Counted from the stretch's first letter, positions 9,501-19,190 are shown. The stretch: 64,000 nucleotides of DNA from an uncultured Flavobacteriaceae bacterium (GCA_947502975.1 CANNBV010000002.1:372001-436000); one strand, 5' to 3'. Numbers and translations are program-made. The notes: generated from the letters alone by a model not told the origin.

Positions 9501-9664
9501 TATTAATATTTGTATTAAAATCGATATTAAAAATACGAATAATTCATTGAATTGAATGTTTTTTAACTTTTCTTTCAATGATGGTTAGGTCAAAATTCTT
9601 TCAACTGAATAAGTGTTAAAGATTTCCATATATTTATGAATAGAATATTTAATTAGGTTTTTCG

Positions 9665-10768
9665 ATGTATACAAGACGAATTTTTCCAGTAAGAGGTGTT
9701 ATTAAGTGGACACGACGTTACATATTTTTATTCCTTTTATTGGGGCTTATACCAGTAGTGCTGTTTGATGTTGTAGGTTTAAAATGGTTGCACGTACCAT
9801 GGTTGCCTCTTGGAGCCTTAGCAACTGCGGTAGCTTTTATTGTAGGATTTAAAAATAATGCTAGTTATGATAGGCTCTGGGAAGCTAGAAAAATTTGGGG
9901 AGGCATTGTGAATTCATCACGTTCATGGACCATAATGGTGAAGGATTTTATCAATAACGACCACACAAAAGTGAAACGTACAGACGAGGAATTAAAGACT
10001 ATTATTCGAGAAATGGTGCATCGTCATGTGGCTTGGTTAACTGCTCTTAGGTACCAGTTGAGGAAGGATAAGCCTTGGGAAATGCATTTAAAAAACAAAA
10101 AATCAAATAAAGAGTTTAGAGCAACAAATTATAAGGTTTGTGAAGATGTAGAACCCATTGAAGGAGCAATACAACCATATATCTCAGAAGAAGAGTTAAA
10201 GGAGATTTTTGCTAAAGGAAATCAAGCCTCTCAACTATTAGGAATTCAATCTAAACGGTTAAAGGAATTGAGACAAGAAGGTTTAATTGAAGATTTCCGT
10301 CATATGGAAATGGCTAATATTTTGGTTGAGTTTTATACGCTTCAAGGGAAATCAGAACGTATTAAAAATTTTCCATATCCTCGACAATTCGCAACATTAA
10401 ATTATTTGTTCGTTTGGATTTTTATCATTCTATTGCCTTTTGGAATTATGGAAGGTTTTGAAACTATTGGTGATCATATCTTAGAAGATTTGTTAGTACA
10501 TGAGTCAAGAACTACTTGGGGTCATTTAGCGCAAGAGTTCATTGCAAAACACTTTGTATGGTTCTCTATACCGTTCAGTGCTTTAATTTCTTGGGTGTTT
10601 CATACCATGGAAGCCATTGGAGAAAATACGGAGAACCCGTTTGAAGGAGGGCCTAATGATATTCCAATAACAGATATGAGTAGAGGTATTGAAATTGATA
10701 TCCGTCAACTCATCGACGATACTGATATTCCAGCACCTTATGAATGGAAAAATGATATTGTGATGTAA
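9665..10768 (+). CDS. Bestrophin-family ion channel
   Basis: The 367-residue membrane protein has an N-terminal RVIKWTRRYIFLFLLLG-like opening, paired helices (LPLGALATAVAFIVGFKNN) and the signature ASYDRLWEARKIWGGIVNSSR. C-terminal helices follow and the end carries ENPFEGGPNDIPITDMSR, a strong bestrophin/UPF0187 mark. Family members form pentameric channels in the inner membrane. It is monocistronic, ending in a bidirectional terminator. Confidence 0.92.
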   Translation: MYTRRIFPVRGVIKWTRRYIFLFLLLGLIPVVLFDVVGLKWLHVPWLPLGALATAVAFIVGFKNNASYDRLWEARKIWGGIVNSSRSWTIMVKDFINNDHTKVKRTDEELKTIIREMVHRHVAWLTALRYQLRKDKPWEMHLKNKKSNKEFRATNYKVCEDVEPIEGAIQPYISEEELKEIFAKGNQASQLLGIQSKRLKELRQEGLIEDFRHMEMANILVEFYTLQGKSERIKNFPYPRQFATLNYLFVWIFIILLPFGIMEGFETIGDHILEDLLVHESRTTWGHLAQEFIAKHFVWFSIPFSALISWVFHTMEAIGENTENPFEGGPNDIPITDMSRGIEIDIRQLIDDTDIPAPYEWKNDIVM

Positions 10769-10769
10769 T

Positions 10770-10801
10770 AAAAAAGCGACTCAATTGAGTCGCTTTTTTA
10801 T
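10770..10801. terminator. Bidirectional intrinsic terminator
   Basis: A perfect palindrome (AAGCGACTCAATTGAGTCGCTT with A and T runs on either side) lies between the convergent bestrophin and DUF4136 genes. It serves both strands. Confidence 0.9.
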
Positions 10802-10802
10802 T

Positions 10803-11426
10803 TTATTTTTCAGTGCCAGTAATATTGGTGGTAGCAGTTACAGAGACAGAAGCAGAAGTAGCCTCGGGAGGATATTGTTCCATTATTTTAGTAACAAATT
10901 CTTTGATACGTTCTTCTTTTTTCTCAGACTTTCGTGTTAAAAATCCAGTACCCATACCTTGCCACACTAGCTCTTTCTTTTTGGCGTTTATTAGATCAAC
11001 AAATAGCACACCTTCTGTTCTGGTAGATACGGCAGGTTGTTGGTTCCAACCCCAGCCCCAACCAGGACCAAATCCGCCCCAGCCCCAAGGACCGAAACCT
11101 CCCCAACCCCAGGCGCCCATACCCCAAGCGTTGTTGTATACGTCTACACGCTGATTAGATTTTGTAAATATGCTTATAAGTATATCCGGATCTTCAGATT
11201 TTGTAAAACCTTTAGCTAATAGTTCTGCTTCAATGGCACGTAGTATTCTGCGTTTATCAATATCATTAATTTCTGCTTTATCTATTCCTGTCTTAAAGAA
11301 TGCAAAAGTTTTAAATGTGTTGAAATTAGTTTTTCTGTCATAGTCCGTGGATACTTTAACAGAGGAACATGAGGTAGCCACAATAAGAAGGGCTAAAAGC
11401 GGTAGGGTCTTAAATAATTTTTTCAT
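10803..11426 (-). CDS. DUF4136 lipoprotein with Gly/Trp-rich insert
   Basis: The 207-residue lipoprotein has a lipobox ending ATSC (Cys20). A DUF4136 domain follows (VKVSTDYDRKTNFNTFKTFAF, ADPDILISIF-like region, LVDLINAKKKELVWQGMGTG). A low-complexity insert at about residues 102-130 repeats GWGGFGP units (MGAWGWGGFGPWGWGG) and probably forms a flexible loop. DUF4136 proteins are envelope lipoproteins of unknown function. The gene is alone between a terminator and the DUF5522 gene. Confidence 0.88.
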   Translation of the reverse strand: MKKLFKTLPLLALLIVATSCSSVKVSTDYDRKTNFNTFKTFAFFKTGIDKAEINDIDKRRILRAIEAELLAKGFTKSEDPDILISIFTKSNQRVDVYNNAWGMGAWGWGGFGPWGWGGFGPGWGWGWNQQPAVSTRTEGVLFVDLINAKKKELVWQGMGTGFLTRKSEKKEERIKEFVTKIMEQYPPEATSASVSVTATTNITGTEK

Positions 11427-11519
11427 AACGAATATATTTTATGTTGATGTTCAGCCTTAAAGATTGTCTCTTTATAATTAAATATGCATCAATAATCGTA
11501 CCATAATACGCTATAAATT

Positions 11520-11684
11520 TCAGCGTTGCGTGGTACTTCTTTTTTTATCATAACCATACGGACAATGTCTACAACCACTTTCGCAACAATAACCGCGTTT
11601 TAAATGATACTGCTCAGTAAAACAGCGATACCCTTCTGGTGTGAGATAGTAATCGCCTTCTTCAACAGGAATTATCTTTTTCAT
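11520..11684 (-). CDS. DUF5522 Cys-rich small protein
   Basis: The 54-residue ORF starts MKKIIPVEEGDYYLTPEGYR and carries the tight Cys cluster RGYCCESGCRHCPYGY, characteristic of DUF5522. The four cysteines (CC-x3-C-x2-C) suggest a metal or Fe-S site. A TATCTTTG promoter box sits 7 bases upstream of the start on this strand. Function is unknown in the family. Confidence 0.82.
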   Translation of the reverse strand: MKKIIPVEEGDYYLTPEGYRCFTEQYHLKRGYCCESGCRHCPYGYDKKRSTTQR

Positions 11685-11690
11685 AGATAA

Positions 11691-11698
11691 CAAAGATA
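11691..11698 (-). promoter_or_regulatory. -7 promoter element for the DUF5522 gene
   Basis: On the minus strand this reads TATCTTTG, matching TAnnTTTG. It lies immediately upstream of the DUF5522 start, so the leader would be almost absent. Confidence 0.5.
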
Positions 11699-11749
11699 TT
11701 TAATTTTAAAGAATTATTTTGTGGATTGATTTTTGAGGATATTTCACAA

Positions 11750-12079
11750 ATGATTCTAGTCTTTAAATATTTAGTTCCAAGAGGTTATACGGGTATTACT
11801 GTCTTTCCGTTTGTATTTTTGAAAAACAAAACGCTGAAGTTAAGTAAAACCTTTATAAATCATGAAAAAATTCATTTAAGACAACAGTTAGAATTATTGA
11901 TTCTTCCATTCTATTTGTGGTATGGTTTGGAGTTTTTGATAAGATTTTTACATTATAAAAAATGGCATAGTGCCTATAAAAATATCTCTTTTGAAAGAGA
12001 AGCTTATGCAAAAGAAAATGATTTAGATTTCTTGAAACACAGAAAGTTTTGGAATTTTTTAACCTATATGAGGAGATGA
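11750..12079 (+). CDS. Conserved hypothetical with HEKIH motif
   Basis: The 109-residue protein starts at the ATG of MILVFKYLVPRG; an upstream TTG is in frame but less likely. It contains INHEKIHLRQQLELLI, an HExxH-like metal motif followed by a hydrophobic helix (ILPFYLWYGLEFLIRFL). The spacing resembles small membrane-associated zincin-like proteins, but no family was recognised. Its stop overlaps the next start (ATGA), so it is translationally coupled to the PLP enzyme gene. Confidence 0.65.
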   Translation: MILVFKYLVPRGYTGITVFPFVFLKNKTLKLSKTFINHEKIHLRQQLELLILPFYLWYGLEFLIRFLHYKKWHSAYKNISFEREAYAKENDLDFLKHRKFWNFLTYMRR

Positions 12080-12993
12080 TAGATTTTGATTTTGAACATT
12101 CTATAAATCAAGAAATTGCACTTTCTGATGATAAAAACATCACACTTCATTTAAAACGAGAAGATCAATTACATGCCTTTGTTTCTGGGAATAAATATCG
12201 AAAATTAAAATACAATTTAAAGGAAGCCGAAAACTTAGGGTTTAAAACGTTGCTTACGTTTGGTGGTGCATTTTCGAATCATATTGCTGCTGTAGCATCT
12301 GCAGGATACTTATTGGGATTTAAAACCGTTGGCGTGATTAGAGGTGAAGAGCTTCAACATAAAATAGAAAACAATCCTACATTACAATTTGCAAAGAAAC
12401 ATGGGATGGAGTTTAAGTTTGTGTCTAGAGCGGTATATCGAGAAAAAACATCTGAATCATTTTTGAATGTATTACAAAAAGAGTTCAATGCGTTTTATCT
12501 TATTCCAGAAGGTGGTACAAATCCTTTAGCGATTAAAGGCTGCGAAGAAATATTAAGCAATGAAGACCAAACATTTGATTTTGTGTGTTGTGCTGTGGGA
12601 ACAGGAGGCACCATTTCTGGGCTTATTAATTGTTCAAAACCTAGTCAACAAGTTTTAGGATTTCCAGCTTTAAAAGGTTCGTTTTTACATCAAGATATTA
12701 GTAAATTTGTATCGAAAACCAATTGGGAGTTGATTAGTGACTATCATTTTGGTGGATATGCTAAAGTTAATCGCGAATTAATAGAATTCATTAATAACTT
12801 TAATGTAGAACATAATATCAAGTTAGATCCTATTTATACTGGTAAAATGATGTATGGTATTTTAGATTTGATTGGCAAAAATTATTTTCCTAAAGGATCA
12901 AGAATCTTAGCAATTCACACTGGAGGATTGCAAGGGATATCTGGGATGAATTCAGTTTTAAAACAAAAAAACTTACCCTTAATTCACGTTTAA
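12076..12993 (+). CDS. PLP-dependent D-cysteine desulfhydrase / ACC deaminase family
   Basis: The 305-residue fold-type II PLP enzyme has LHLKREDQLHAFVSGNKYRKL (the PLP Lys is in GNKYRKL), a LTFGGAFSNHIAAVA phosphate-binding loop and VGTGGTISGLI. Members remove amino groups from ACC or D-cysteine; the exact substrate is unresolved. The start is the ATG of MIDFDFEHS, with AGGAG just upstream overlapping the preceding stop. It sits in the operon that ends with hemL. Confidence 0.85.
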   Translation: MIDFDFEHSINQEIALSDDKNITLHLKREDQLHAFVSGNKYRKLKYNLKEAENLGFKTLLTFGGAFSNHIAAVASAGYLLGFKTVGVIRGEELQHKIENNPTLQFAKKHGMEFKFVSRAVYREKTSESFLNVLQKEFNAFYLIPEGGTNPLAIKGCEEILSNEDQTFDFVCCAVGTGGTISGLINCSKPSQQVLGFPALKGSFLHQDISKFVSKTNWELISDYHFGGYAKVNRELIEFINNFNVEHNIKLDPIYTGKMMYGILDLIGKNYFPKGSRILAIHTGGLQGISGMNSVLKQKNLPLIHV

Positions 12994-13790
12994 TGAAACA
13001 TGTATTTTTTATTATAGTACTTAGTGTTTTTGTATTTAGCTGCGGTTCTAAAAAAACTGTGGTTACAAAAAAATCTAAGAAAACTGAAACCGAACAAGTT
13101 ATTGTAGAGAAAAAGAAACCTGTTGAAAAAGTTGAAACTACTAAAGTTCCAACAACATCCACACTTAATTCTACAGAAGCCTATATTGAGACTTACAAAG
13201 CGGTTGCACAAAAAGAGATGACTTTATATAACATTCCTGCAAGTATCACACTTGCTCAAGGTATATTAGAATCTGCTTCAGGAAAAGGACGACTTTCAGT
13301 AGAAGCAAATAATCATTTTGGAATAAAATGTCATACGTGGACTGGCGCAAAAATTTATCATGATGATGATAAAAAAGGGGAGTGTTTTAGAAAGTATAAT
13401 AGTGCAAAATATTCATTTAGAGATCATTCCTTGTTTTTAAGTTCAAGAAAGCGTTATGCGGGTCTTTTCGATTTAAACATTTCAAATTATAAAGCTTGGG
13501 CAAGGGGCCTAAAAGCTGCTGGTTATGCTACAGATAGAAAGTATCCTCAAAAACTTATTAGTTTGATAGAGCGTTACGAATTGTATAAATATGATGATGA
13601 AGTACTTGGGTTAAATTCATCTAGACGTAAGTTTACTTCAGAAGATAGCATTCAAGAACATGTGGTAGCTAAAGGTGATACATTGTATAATATTTCAAAA
13701 CGATATAACACAACGGTTAAGGCCTTACAAAATGCAAATAATATATCAGGTACAAGTATAGCAGTTGGTCAAGTTTTAATAATAAAATAG
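12993..13790 (+). CDS. Glucosaminidase lipoprotein with LysM domain
   Basis: The 265-residue cell-wall enzyme has a lipobox (VFSC, about Cys17) and a Lys/Thr/Glu-rich linker. A GH73-type N-acetylglucosaminidase domain follows (SITLAQGILESASGKGRLS, HFGIKCHTW, FRKYNSAKYSFRDHSLFL). A C-terminal LysM module (EHVVAKGDTLYNISKRYN) binds peptidoglycan. The catalytic Glu is likely in ILESASG. Its ATG overlaps the upstream TAA, so it belongs to the same operon. Confidence 0.9.
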   Translation: MKHVFFIIVLSVFVFSCGSKKTVVTKKSKKTETEQVIVEKKKPVEKVETTKVPTTSTLNSTEAYIETYKAVAQKEMTLYNIPASITLAQGILESASGKGRLSVEANNHFGIKCHTWTGAKIYHDDDKKGECFRKYNSAKYSFRDHSLFLSSRKRYAGLFDLNISNYKAWARGLKAAGYATDRKYPQKLISLIERYELYKYDDEVLGLNSSRRKFTSEDSIQEHVVAKGDTLYNISKRYNTTVKALQNANNISGTSIAVGQVLIIK

Positions 13791-13802
13791 AATAAAATAC
13801 AT

Positions 13803-15089
13803 ATGATTTATAAGCGAAGTAGCGCATTATTTGCTGAAGCAGAAAAAGTAATTCCTGGAGGTGTAAATTCTCCAGTTCGTGCATTTAAAGGTGTTGGAGG
13901 TACACCAATTTTTGTAAAAGAAGCGAAAGGTGCTTATTTATATGATGAAGATGGAAATCGTTTGATTGACTATATTAATTCTTGGGGCCCAATGATTTTA
14001 GGCCATGCTTATGAACCAGTTGTGAATGCGGTTGTGGAAAAGGCTAAAAAAGGAACATCTTTTGGAATGCCTACTGAAATTGAAACTAAAATAGCAGAAT
14101 TGGCTGTTTCGATGGTGCCTAACATTGATAAAATTCGTTTTGTGAATTCAGGTACAGAAGCTTGTATGAGTGCTATTCGTTTAGCAAGAGGATTTACAGG
14201 AAGAGATAAAATTATAAAATTTGCAGGGTGTTATCATGGGCATTCAGATTCGTTTTTAATTCAGGCGGGAAGTGGCGCTAGTACTTTTGGGACGCCTAAT
14301 AGTCCTGGTGTAACACAAGGAACAGCCAAGGATACACTACTGGCAAATTATAATGATATCAAAAATGTAAAAGCGTTAGTTGAAGCGAACAAAAATGAAA
14401 TCGCCTGTGTAATTATAGAGCCTGTAGCTGGAAATATGGGGTGTATTCCTCCAAAGAAAGACTTTTTAAAAGCTTTGAAGGAACTATGTGAGAGCAATAA
14501 TATTCTGTTGGTTTTTGATGAGGTGATGACGGGGTTTAGACTTGCTAAAGGTGGTGCACAAGAACTATATAGAATAGATGCAGATATTGTGTGTTTTGGT
14601 AAAGTAATTGGAGGTGGTTTGCCTGTTGGAGCATTTGCGGCTAGAAACGAAATCATGAATCATTTAGCACCTTTAGGACCAGTTTATCAAGCAGGTACGC
14701 TTAGCGGAAATCCATTAGCAATGGCTGCTGGTTTGGCAATGCTAACAGCGTTGAATAGAGATACTGATGTGTTTAATCGTTTGGCTGATAAAACAGAATA
14801 TTTGCATAGAGGTATAAATAAAGCCTTGATTGATAATAATATTACACATACCATCAATCGTGTTGGTTCAATGATTTCGGTGCATTTTGATGAAGGTGAA
14901 GTTTACGATTTCACAACCGCTGCCAAGGGAAACAATGATACATTCAAAACGTTTTTTCATGGTATGTTAAATGAAGGTATATATATCGCTCCAAGTTCGT
15001 TTGAAACGTGGTTTCTTACAGATGCTCTGAGCTACGAAGATTTAGATTTTACTATTACAGCTGTAAACAAAGTAGCTAAAAGTTTATAA
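13803..15089 (+). CDS. hemL: Glutamate-1-semialdehyde 2,1-aminomutase
   Basis: The 428-residue PLP aminomutase converts glutamate-1-semialdehyde to 5-aminolevulinate, the tetrapyrrole precursor of the C5 pathway. Diagnostic parts are [18 protein letters not shown], the phosphate loop [17 protein letters not shown] and [11 protein letters not shown]. The PLP Lys267 is in [15 protein letters not shown]. Length is normal. It follows the glucosaminidase gene by 12 bases and ends in a clear terminator, so it closes the operon. Confidence 0.97.
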   Translation: MIYKRSSALFAEAEKVIPGGVNSPVRAFKGVGGTPIFVKEAKGAYLYDEDGNRLIDYINSWGPMILGHAYEPVVNAVVEKAKKGTSFGMPTEIETKIAELAVSMVPNIDKIRFVNSGTEACMSAIRLARGFTGRDKIIKFAGCYHGHSDSFLIQAGSGASTFGTPNSPGVTQGTAKDTLLANYNDIKNVKALVEANKNEIACVIIEPVAGNMGCIPPKKDFLKALKELCESNNILLVFDEVMTGFRLAKGGAQELYRIDADIVCFGKVIGGGLPVGAFAARNEIMNHLAPLGPVYQAGTLSGNPLAMAAGLAMLTALNRDTDVFNRLADKTEYLHRGINKALIDNNITHTINRVGSMISVHFDEGEVYDFTTAAKGNNDTFKTFFHGMLNEGIYIAPSSFETWFLTDALSYEDLDFTITAVNKVAKSL

Positions 15090-15124
15090 AAAAAGGCACC
15101 CCATTACTGAGGTGTCTTCTTTTC
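15089..15124 (+). terminator. Intrinsic terminator of the hemL operon
   Basis: An AAGGCACC / GGTGTCTT stem with a short loop is followed by CTTTT, just after the hemL stop. Confidence 0.8.
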
Positions 15125-15161
15125 AAAAAAATCACTAAACTAAATAAAACTCTAACTCTAA

Positions 15162-15608
15162 CTATGCTTTTCTGTTTGCTTGCCTTTTTTTGCCCTTTTC
15201 TTTCATTTTAGATGCTCTCTTAGCCATGGCTTTTTCCCATTTAGCATACTGATCATCATTTAATATTTCTTTCATTTTGGCTTTTACTTCAATTTGTCGG
15301 TCTAGCTTTTTATTTGCCATTTCTAAACGCTCTTCTTTTGTTGGTTTAGTTGCATTTCCGTTTTCTTTTCTGGCCTTTCGTTCTGCTATTTTAGCTTTGC
15401 GCATTTTGGCATTTTCTAAATTTATTTCGTAAACTTTATCCTGTTGTGCATCATTTAAATCTAAGTGCAAGGTCATTTTTTTCGTTTGTAACGTTGCAAT
15501 TTCTTCAGGAGCAAGATTTGCCATCCCTTTTTTGTTTTTGTTTGGCTCTTGTGCAGATGTAATTTGAATTGCGCAAATTGCAATTGCTGCCATTATAAGT
15601 TTTTTCAT
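15162..15608 (-). CDS. Periplasmic Spy/CpxP-like helical protein (DUF4890-like)
   Basis: The 148-residue protein has a signal peptide (MKKLIMAAIAICAIQITSAQ) and is very rich in Lys, Ala, Glu and Met. Helices such as LDLNDAQQDKVYEINLEN and MKEILNDDQYAKWEKAM match the LTxxQ-like repeat of Spy/CpxP-type periplasmic chaperones. A chaperone or stress role is inferred from the family. It lies directly upstream, in minus-strand terms, of no other gene and is likely monocistronic. Confidence 0.78.
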   Translation of the reverse strand: MKKLIMAAIAICAIQITSAQEPNKNKKGMANLAPEEIATLQTKKMTLHLDLNDAQQDKVYEINLENAKMRKAKIAERKARKENGNATKPTKEERLEMANKKLDRQIEVKAKMKEILNDDQYAKWEKAMAKRASKMKEKGKKRQANRKA

Positions 15609-15702
15609 ATCCTAAATTATTTGTTTGGTAGTAGGACAGAAAAAAGATTGAATAGTTTAAAAGATAGTTTGGTTTTAACTGAAAATTAACAAAATTGACT
15701 AC

Positions 15703-16929
15703 TTATTTTTGAAGTATAGGAATACTTAAATTAATACCAGTTTGAAAGTCTGGGGCATTATTTACAAGCATATCCTGTTTTAAGAATAGTGATAATTTAT
15801 AGTTTGGTCTTCCGTAAGTGTAAATAATACTCCAATCTGATAATGCTTTGTATAGTGTCGCAACACCATTATGCCAACCTCCGTTAATTTCTCGCCACTT
15901 TCCTAAAAGTTTATAGTAGCCTTCTTCCTCTTTTTTATTAAAACGCGATTGAATGCGATAATTTATTCCAAAAGCATTATAGTTTCTTTTTTTTGTGTAT
16001 TTGGTGAATTCTATGTGTCCTTCTAGAGTAGCTAATAGTGTATTGTTGCCTAAGTCTATATTATCACTTTTAAAGTTGATAAAATTTTTGCGTAATACAC
16101 TAGAGCCAATCCCAAAATTGAATTCATTTTTGTTTGTTAGAATCAATCTTTTAATACCATTTATGGAAATTCCGTAGTCTAAAGAAGTATTAAATTTGGA
16201 GGTATTAATGCCTATATGGTTGCCTATGTTGAAATAAATGTGTCGATTTTCATTGCGTAGAAATGATGGGTAGTAGAAATGGTTGAACTCAATGCCGCCA
16301 ATAAAAAAGGCGTTAGCATCAAGTTTAAGTGTTCTTCCGTTTCTATCTAAATATTCAAAATTCACCTGATTCAAACCATAAAAACGTCTTCCAAATGGGT
16401 CTTCGCCACCTGCAACATTACTGTGAAACCATTCAATAGTTTCATCACTGGTAAAAATTGAAAAAGGATGTTTGCCTTTAGTAATGAGATATGATCTTAA
16501 TGAAATACCTATTTCATGTTCTTTTGATATTGCAAAATTATAATCAACACGAAATTCTTTGATTATCGCATCAATTACAATATTCATATAATCGGCAGGT
16601 GTGGTTTCTTGATCGATAAAGTTGAAGTCTCTTTGATACCATATTTTTTGACGTTGCTGTTCTCTGACAGTTGGGTCTTTAGGTAAATAAGCCTCAACAA
16701 AAGGATGGAATGTATTTCCGCTTGTATAATTAATTGAAAGAACTTTTTGTTTTGCAGGTGTAATTTTAAAATTCTGATTTATCCGAGAACTAAAAATACC
16801 AAAATGGTGAGTGGATAAGACACTTGGTCTATCTATACCATTTTTAAATGCCAAACTATCTCGCTCTTGAGCAAAGGATTGTAGACTAAATAGTATGCAA
16901 AAAATAGAGAGGGATATTTTTAACATCAA
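15703..16929 (-). CDS. Outer-membrane beta-barrel protein (DUF3187-like)
   Basis: The 408-residue protein has a signal peptide (ending SFAQ) and alternating aromatic beta strands (for example FRVDYNFAISKEHEIGISLRS, YNAFGINYRIQSRF). It ends GINLSIPILQK, with a hydrophobic end fitting outer-membrane barrel insertion. The pattern resembles DUF3187, but the assignment is by eye. Ligand or transport role is unknown. MMLK could start at either Met. Confidence 0.7.
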   Translation of the reverse strand: MMLKISLSIFCILFSLQSFAQERDSLAFKNGIDRPSVLSTHHFGIFSSRINQNFKITPAKQKVLSINYTSGNTFHPFVEAYLPKDPTVREQQRQKIWYQRDFNFIDQETTPADYMNIVIDAIIKEFRVDYNFAISKEHEIGISLRSYLITKGKHPFSIFTSDETIEWFHSNVAGGEDPFGRRFYGLNQVNFEYLDRNGRTLKLDANAFFIGGIEFNHFYYPSFLRNENRHIYFNIGNHIGINTSKFNTSLDYGISINGIKRLILTNKNEFNFGIGSSVLRKNFINFKSDNIDLGNNTLLATLEGHIEFTKYTKKRNYNAFGINYRIQSRFNKKEEEGYYKLLGKWREINGGWHNGVATLYKALSDWSIIYTYGRPNYKLSLFLKQDMLVNNAPDFQTGINLSIPILQK

Positions 16930-16957
16930 GCAAATATAAAATATTTTAATTTTCTTG

Positions 16958-18445
16958 TTATGCTTTTAATATAAGTTGCATGGTCGTGTCATACAGTGAT
17001 ACTTTAGTCATTTTACTTTTTAACCATGCATAGAAACTCATTACAAAAATATCTTCTTTTTCTGGTGTAGTCCATTCAAATGAGTTTTCGACTAAAGTTT
17101 TAAATTCATCTGATGTGATGGTTTCAGGATGCTTATAATAAGTTTCTACTAAACTTAAATATTGTATAACTCTTTGTTGGTTAATAGATTTTAAATAATC
17201 AAAATAGCGCCTTTTAAAGCTTAAGAACTTAGATTCAGCTAAATCAGTATTGCCTAAATCAATATGTAGAAGTATCTCGATCAAATTCTTTTTTATTACC
17301 CATTCTATATCCGATTTTTCAACATACCATGCGTCACTATGATAAAATTTGGCAAGCACTTGATGCGCTTTTTTTAATTGATTATTCTGAAAATAGAACA
17401 TCACTACACTCAAATGGATGTCTAATACAGATTCTATATCCGTATGGGTTTTATTTAAAAACGGTTCTAGAAGATCTATAGCCTCAGCCTGTCGGTTAGA
17501 AAAATTGTAGTTTAATGAAAGTAATAAGTGATATTTAAGTTTGAAGGTGTTGTAATATTTGTTTTTATGTTGCAACATTAAATGATGCATTTGTTTTAGA
17601 TATGCTTCTGAGGTTTTAAACTTTTTATTTCTAAACAGTGTATTTGCAATATGATATAGAATTTGAATGTGATAAAATGGTTGTTTGTCTTTATCTTTTC
17701 GATCTAAAATAGATTGATACGTTTCAATTAAAAAGGTTTCAATATTTAAATTGTCATTTGTAGCAAAAGCCGAAATGGTGATGATGCTTATCAATTGATA
17801 TAAAGACTTAAAGGAGAGTTTGTCAATAATATCAAATTGGTATTCTTGAAGTGTTTCTTCAAGTTTAGATTTAAAATCAGATGCATCACCATGTGCTAGT
17901 TTGTGTTTTAGTTTTGAATAAACAATATTCAATTGATCTTCTAAAAAATGTTTTTCCTTATTACTATTAAATTTATTAATGATCTCATCCAAATCTGTGT
18001 CAGGCGTTGCATATGCAAACTGAATCTTAGTGGTGTATATTTCATTCAGCAGTGGAAACAGGTGGTGCTCTGTTGCGATAGCTTCTGCTTTATTTAAAAT
18101 TTTGCTAGCAGTTTTATACTGTTTTTGTTGTAAGTAGTTGCGAGCTGCCAGTATATAGCGTATTACTTCCATTTGAATCGAGTTCTCTGCCTCCAAACTA
18201 GTATTTGCTGAAAAGTTTATAATTGATTGAAACAAACGTTTTCTAAGAGCATGATAAGCACCCGATCTATGGTGATTATATAATGTAATGTAAATGTCTT
18301 TTGAACTTAAACTCTCATCTAACAGCAGTTTAAAGAGTTGGATGTTTTTGTTATCTGGTCGTTTGTTCTTTTTCTTTAAATATGATATAAAACCTTGCTG
18401 TTCTTCTAATGAAAACGTGGAAACTACTTCTTTTAAATCAATCAT
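16958..18445 (-). CDS. Cytoplasmic helical-repeat protein, unknown
   Basis: The 495-residue protein has no signal peptide or membrane helix. It is almost wholly alpha-helical with TPR-like pairs (QKQYKTASKILNKAEAIATE, NRQAEAIDLLEPFLNK, NQLKKAHQVLAKFYHS). No family was recognised. It diverges from the YiaA/B-like gene, and a perfect 9-bp inverted repeat lies in the shared upstream region. A protein-binding role is an inference from the fold only. Confidence 0.65.
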   Translation of the reverse strand: MIDLKEVVSTFSLEEQQGFISYLKKKNKRPDNKNIQLFKLLLDESLSSKDIYITLYNHHRSGAYHALRKRLFQSIINFSANTSLEAENSIQMEVIRYILAARNYLQQKQYKTASKILNKAEAIATEHHLFPLLNEIYTTKIQFAYATPDTDLDEIINKFNSNKEKHFLEDQLNIVYSKLKHKLAHGDASDFKSKLEETLQEYQFDIIDKLSFKSLYQLISIITISAFATNDNLNIETFLIETYQSILDRKDKDKQPFYHIQILYHIANTLFRNKKFKTSEAYLKQMHHLMLQHKNKYYNTFKLKYHLLLSLNYNFSNRQAEAIDLLEPFLNKTHTDIESVLDIHLSVVMFYFQNNQLKKAHQVLAKFYHSDAWYVEKSDIEWVIKKNLIEILLHIDLGNTDLAESKFLSFKRRYFDYLKSINQQRVIQYLSLVETYYKHPETITSDEFKTLVENSFEWTTPEKEDIFVMSFYAWLKSKMTKVSLYDTTMQLILKA

Positions 18446-18465
18446 TTAATCGTCATTAAAAATCT

Positions 18466-18489
18466 ATTACTATACATAAATATAGTAAT
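18466..18489. promoter_or_regulatory. Perfect 9-bp inverted repeat between divergent genes
   Basis: ATTACTATA, six bases, then TATAGTAAT forms an exact palindrome 21 bases upstream of the helical-repeat gene start and about 107 bases before the YiaA/B-like start. There is no T-run, so it is more likely an operator than a terminator. Confidence 0.5.
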
Positions 18490-18595
18490 AATTAACTTTT
18501 ATTATTAAAACAAGTCGTCAGTTTTTGTAAAAATTTGAATTTATTACTCCATACAAGTTGTGCAGTTTTGTATCATAATCATTAAAACAAAAATT

Positions 18596-19078
18596 ATGAA
18601 TTATCAAACAACAGTTTCGGTTGATGAAGATTTGAAAAAAACGAAATCAAAAAAGGAAAAGGAGGTATTTGATCAAAAACCAACGTCAGCATTTATCGGT
18701 GCGTCTTGGTCTGCACTATTAATCGGTATGACATCGTATTGTATAGGATTATGGAATGCTGATATGATGCTTAACGAAAAAGGATACTATTTTACAATTC
18801 TTCTTTTTGGCTTGTTCTCGGTGATTTCAGTTCAAAAAGCGGTACGTGATAAAATGGAAGATATTCCTGTGACTGATATTTACTACAGTATTAGTTGGTT
18901 TACTACAATAGCCTCTATTGTACTTTTAGTCATCGGATTATGGAATGCCGATTTGCTACTTAGTGAAAAAGGGTTTTATGGTATGTCTTTTCTGCTAAGT
19001 CTTTTTGCAGCTATTGCAGTTCAGAAGAATACTAGAGATGTGCAATACATTGATAGAAGTTTAGAAGGCGAAAAATAA
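18596..19078 (+). CDS. YiaA/YiaB-family inner membrane protein
   Basis: The 160-residue protein carries two copies of the YiaAB two-helix unit: [20 protein letters not shown], and later [20 protein letters not shown]. Each has the GLWNAD signature and is followed by a KG[YF]Y turn. The start is the ATG of [12 protein letters not shown]; twelve upstream in-frame residues were dropped because they lack a ribosome-site context. Function of the family is unknown. A hairpin terminator follows. Confidence 0.85.
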   Translation: MNYQTTVSVDEDLKKTKSKKEKEVFDQKPTSAFIGASWSALLIGMTSYCIGLWNADMMLNEKGYYFTILLFGLFSVISVQKAVRDKMEDIPVTDIYYSISWFTTIASIVLLVIGLWNADLLLSEKGFYGMSFLLSLFAAIAVQKNTRDVQYIDRSLEGEK

Positions 19079-19142
19079 TCTAAAGTAATATTTAAAATCA
19101 AAACGAAATTGCAAGGGTTGTTTTGATGGTTGGTTAGTAACC

Positions 19143-19178
19143 CAAAACCTCGTAGCTTTTATGGTTACGAGGTTTTAA
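19143..19178 (+). terminator. Hairpin terminator after the YiaA/B-like gene
   Basis: AAAACCTCGTA pairs with TACGAGGTTTT around an 11-base loop. It ends about 12 bases before the next start, so it separates the two genes. Confidence 0.75.
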
Positions 19179-19190
19179 AAGTATTCAAAA

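Noticed and set aside
9501-9578. Longer start for the aromatic amino acid hydroxylase
   Set aside because: The additional 26 residues would add a hydrophobic stretch not expected for this cytoplasmic enzyme; MSDIFESNEI is the better start.
10813-11154. Plus-strand ORF rich in Pro and Gln
   Set aside because: It is the antisense shadow of the Gly/Trp-rich repeat of the DUF4136 gene, which has a signal peptide and a known domain.
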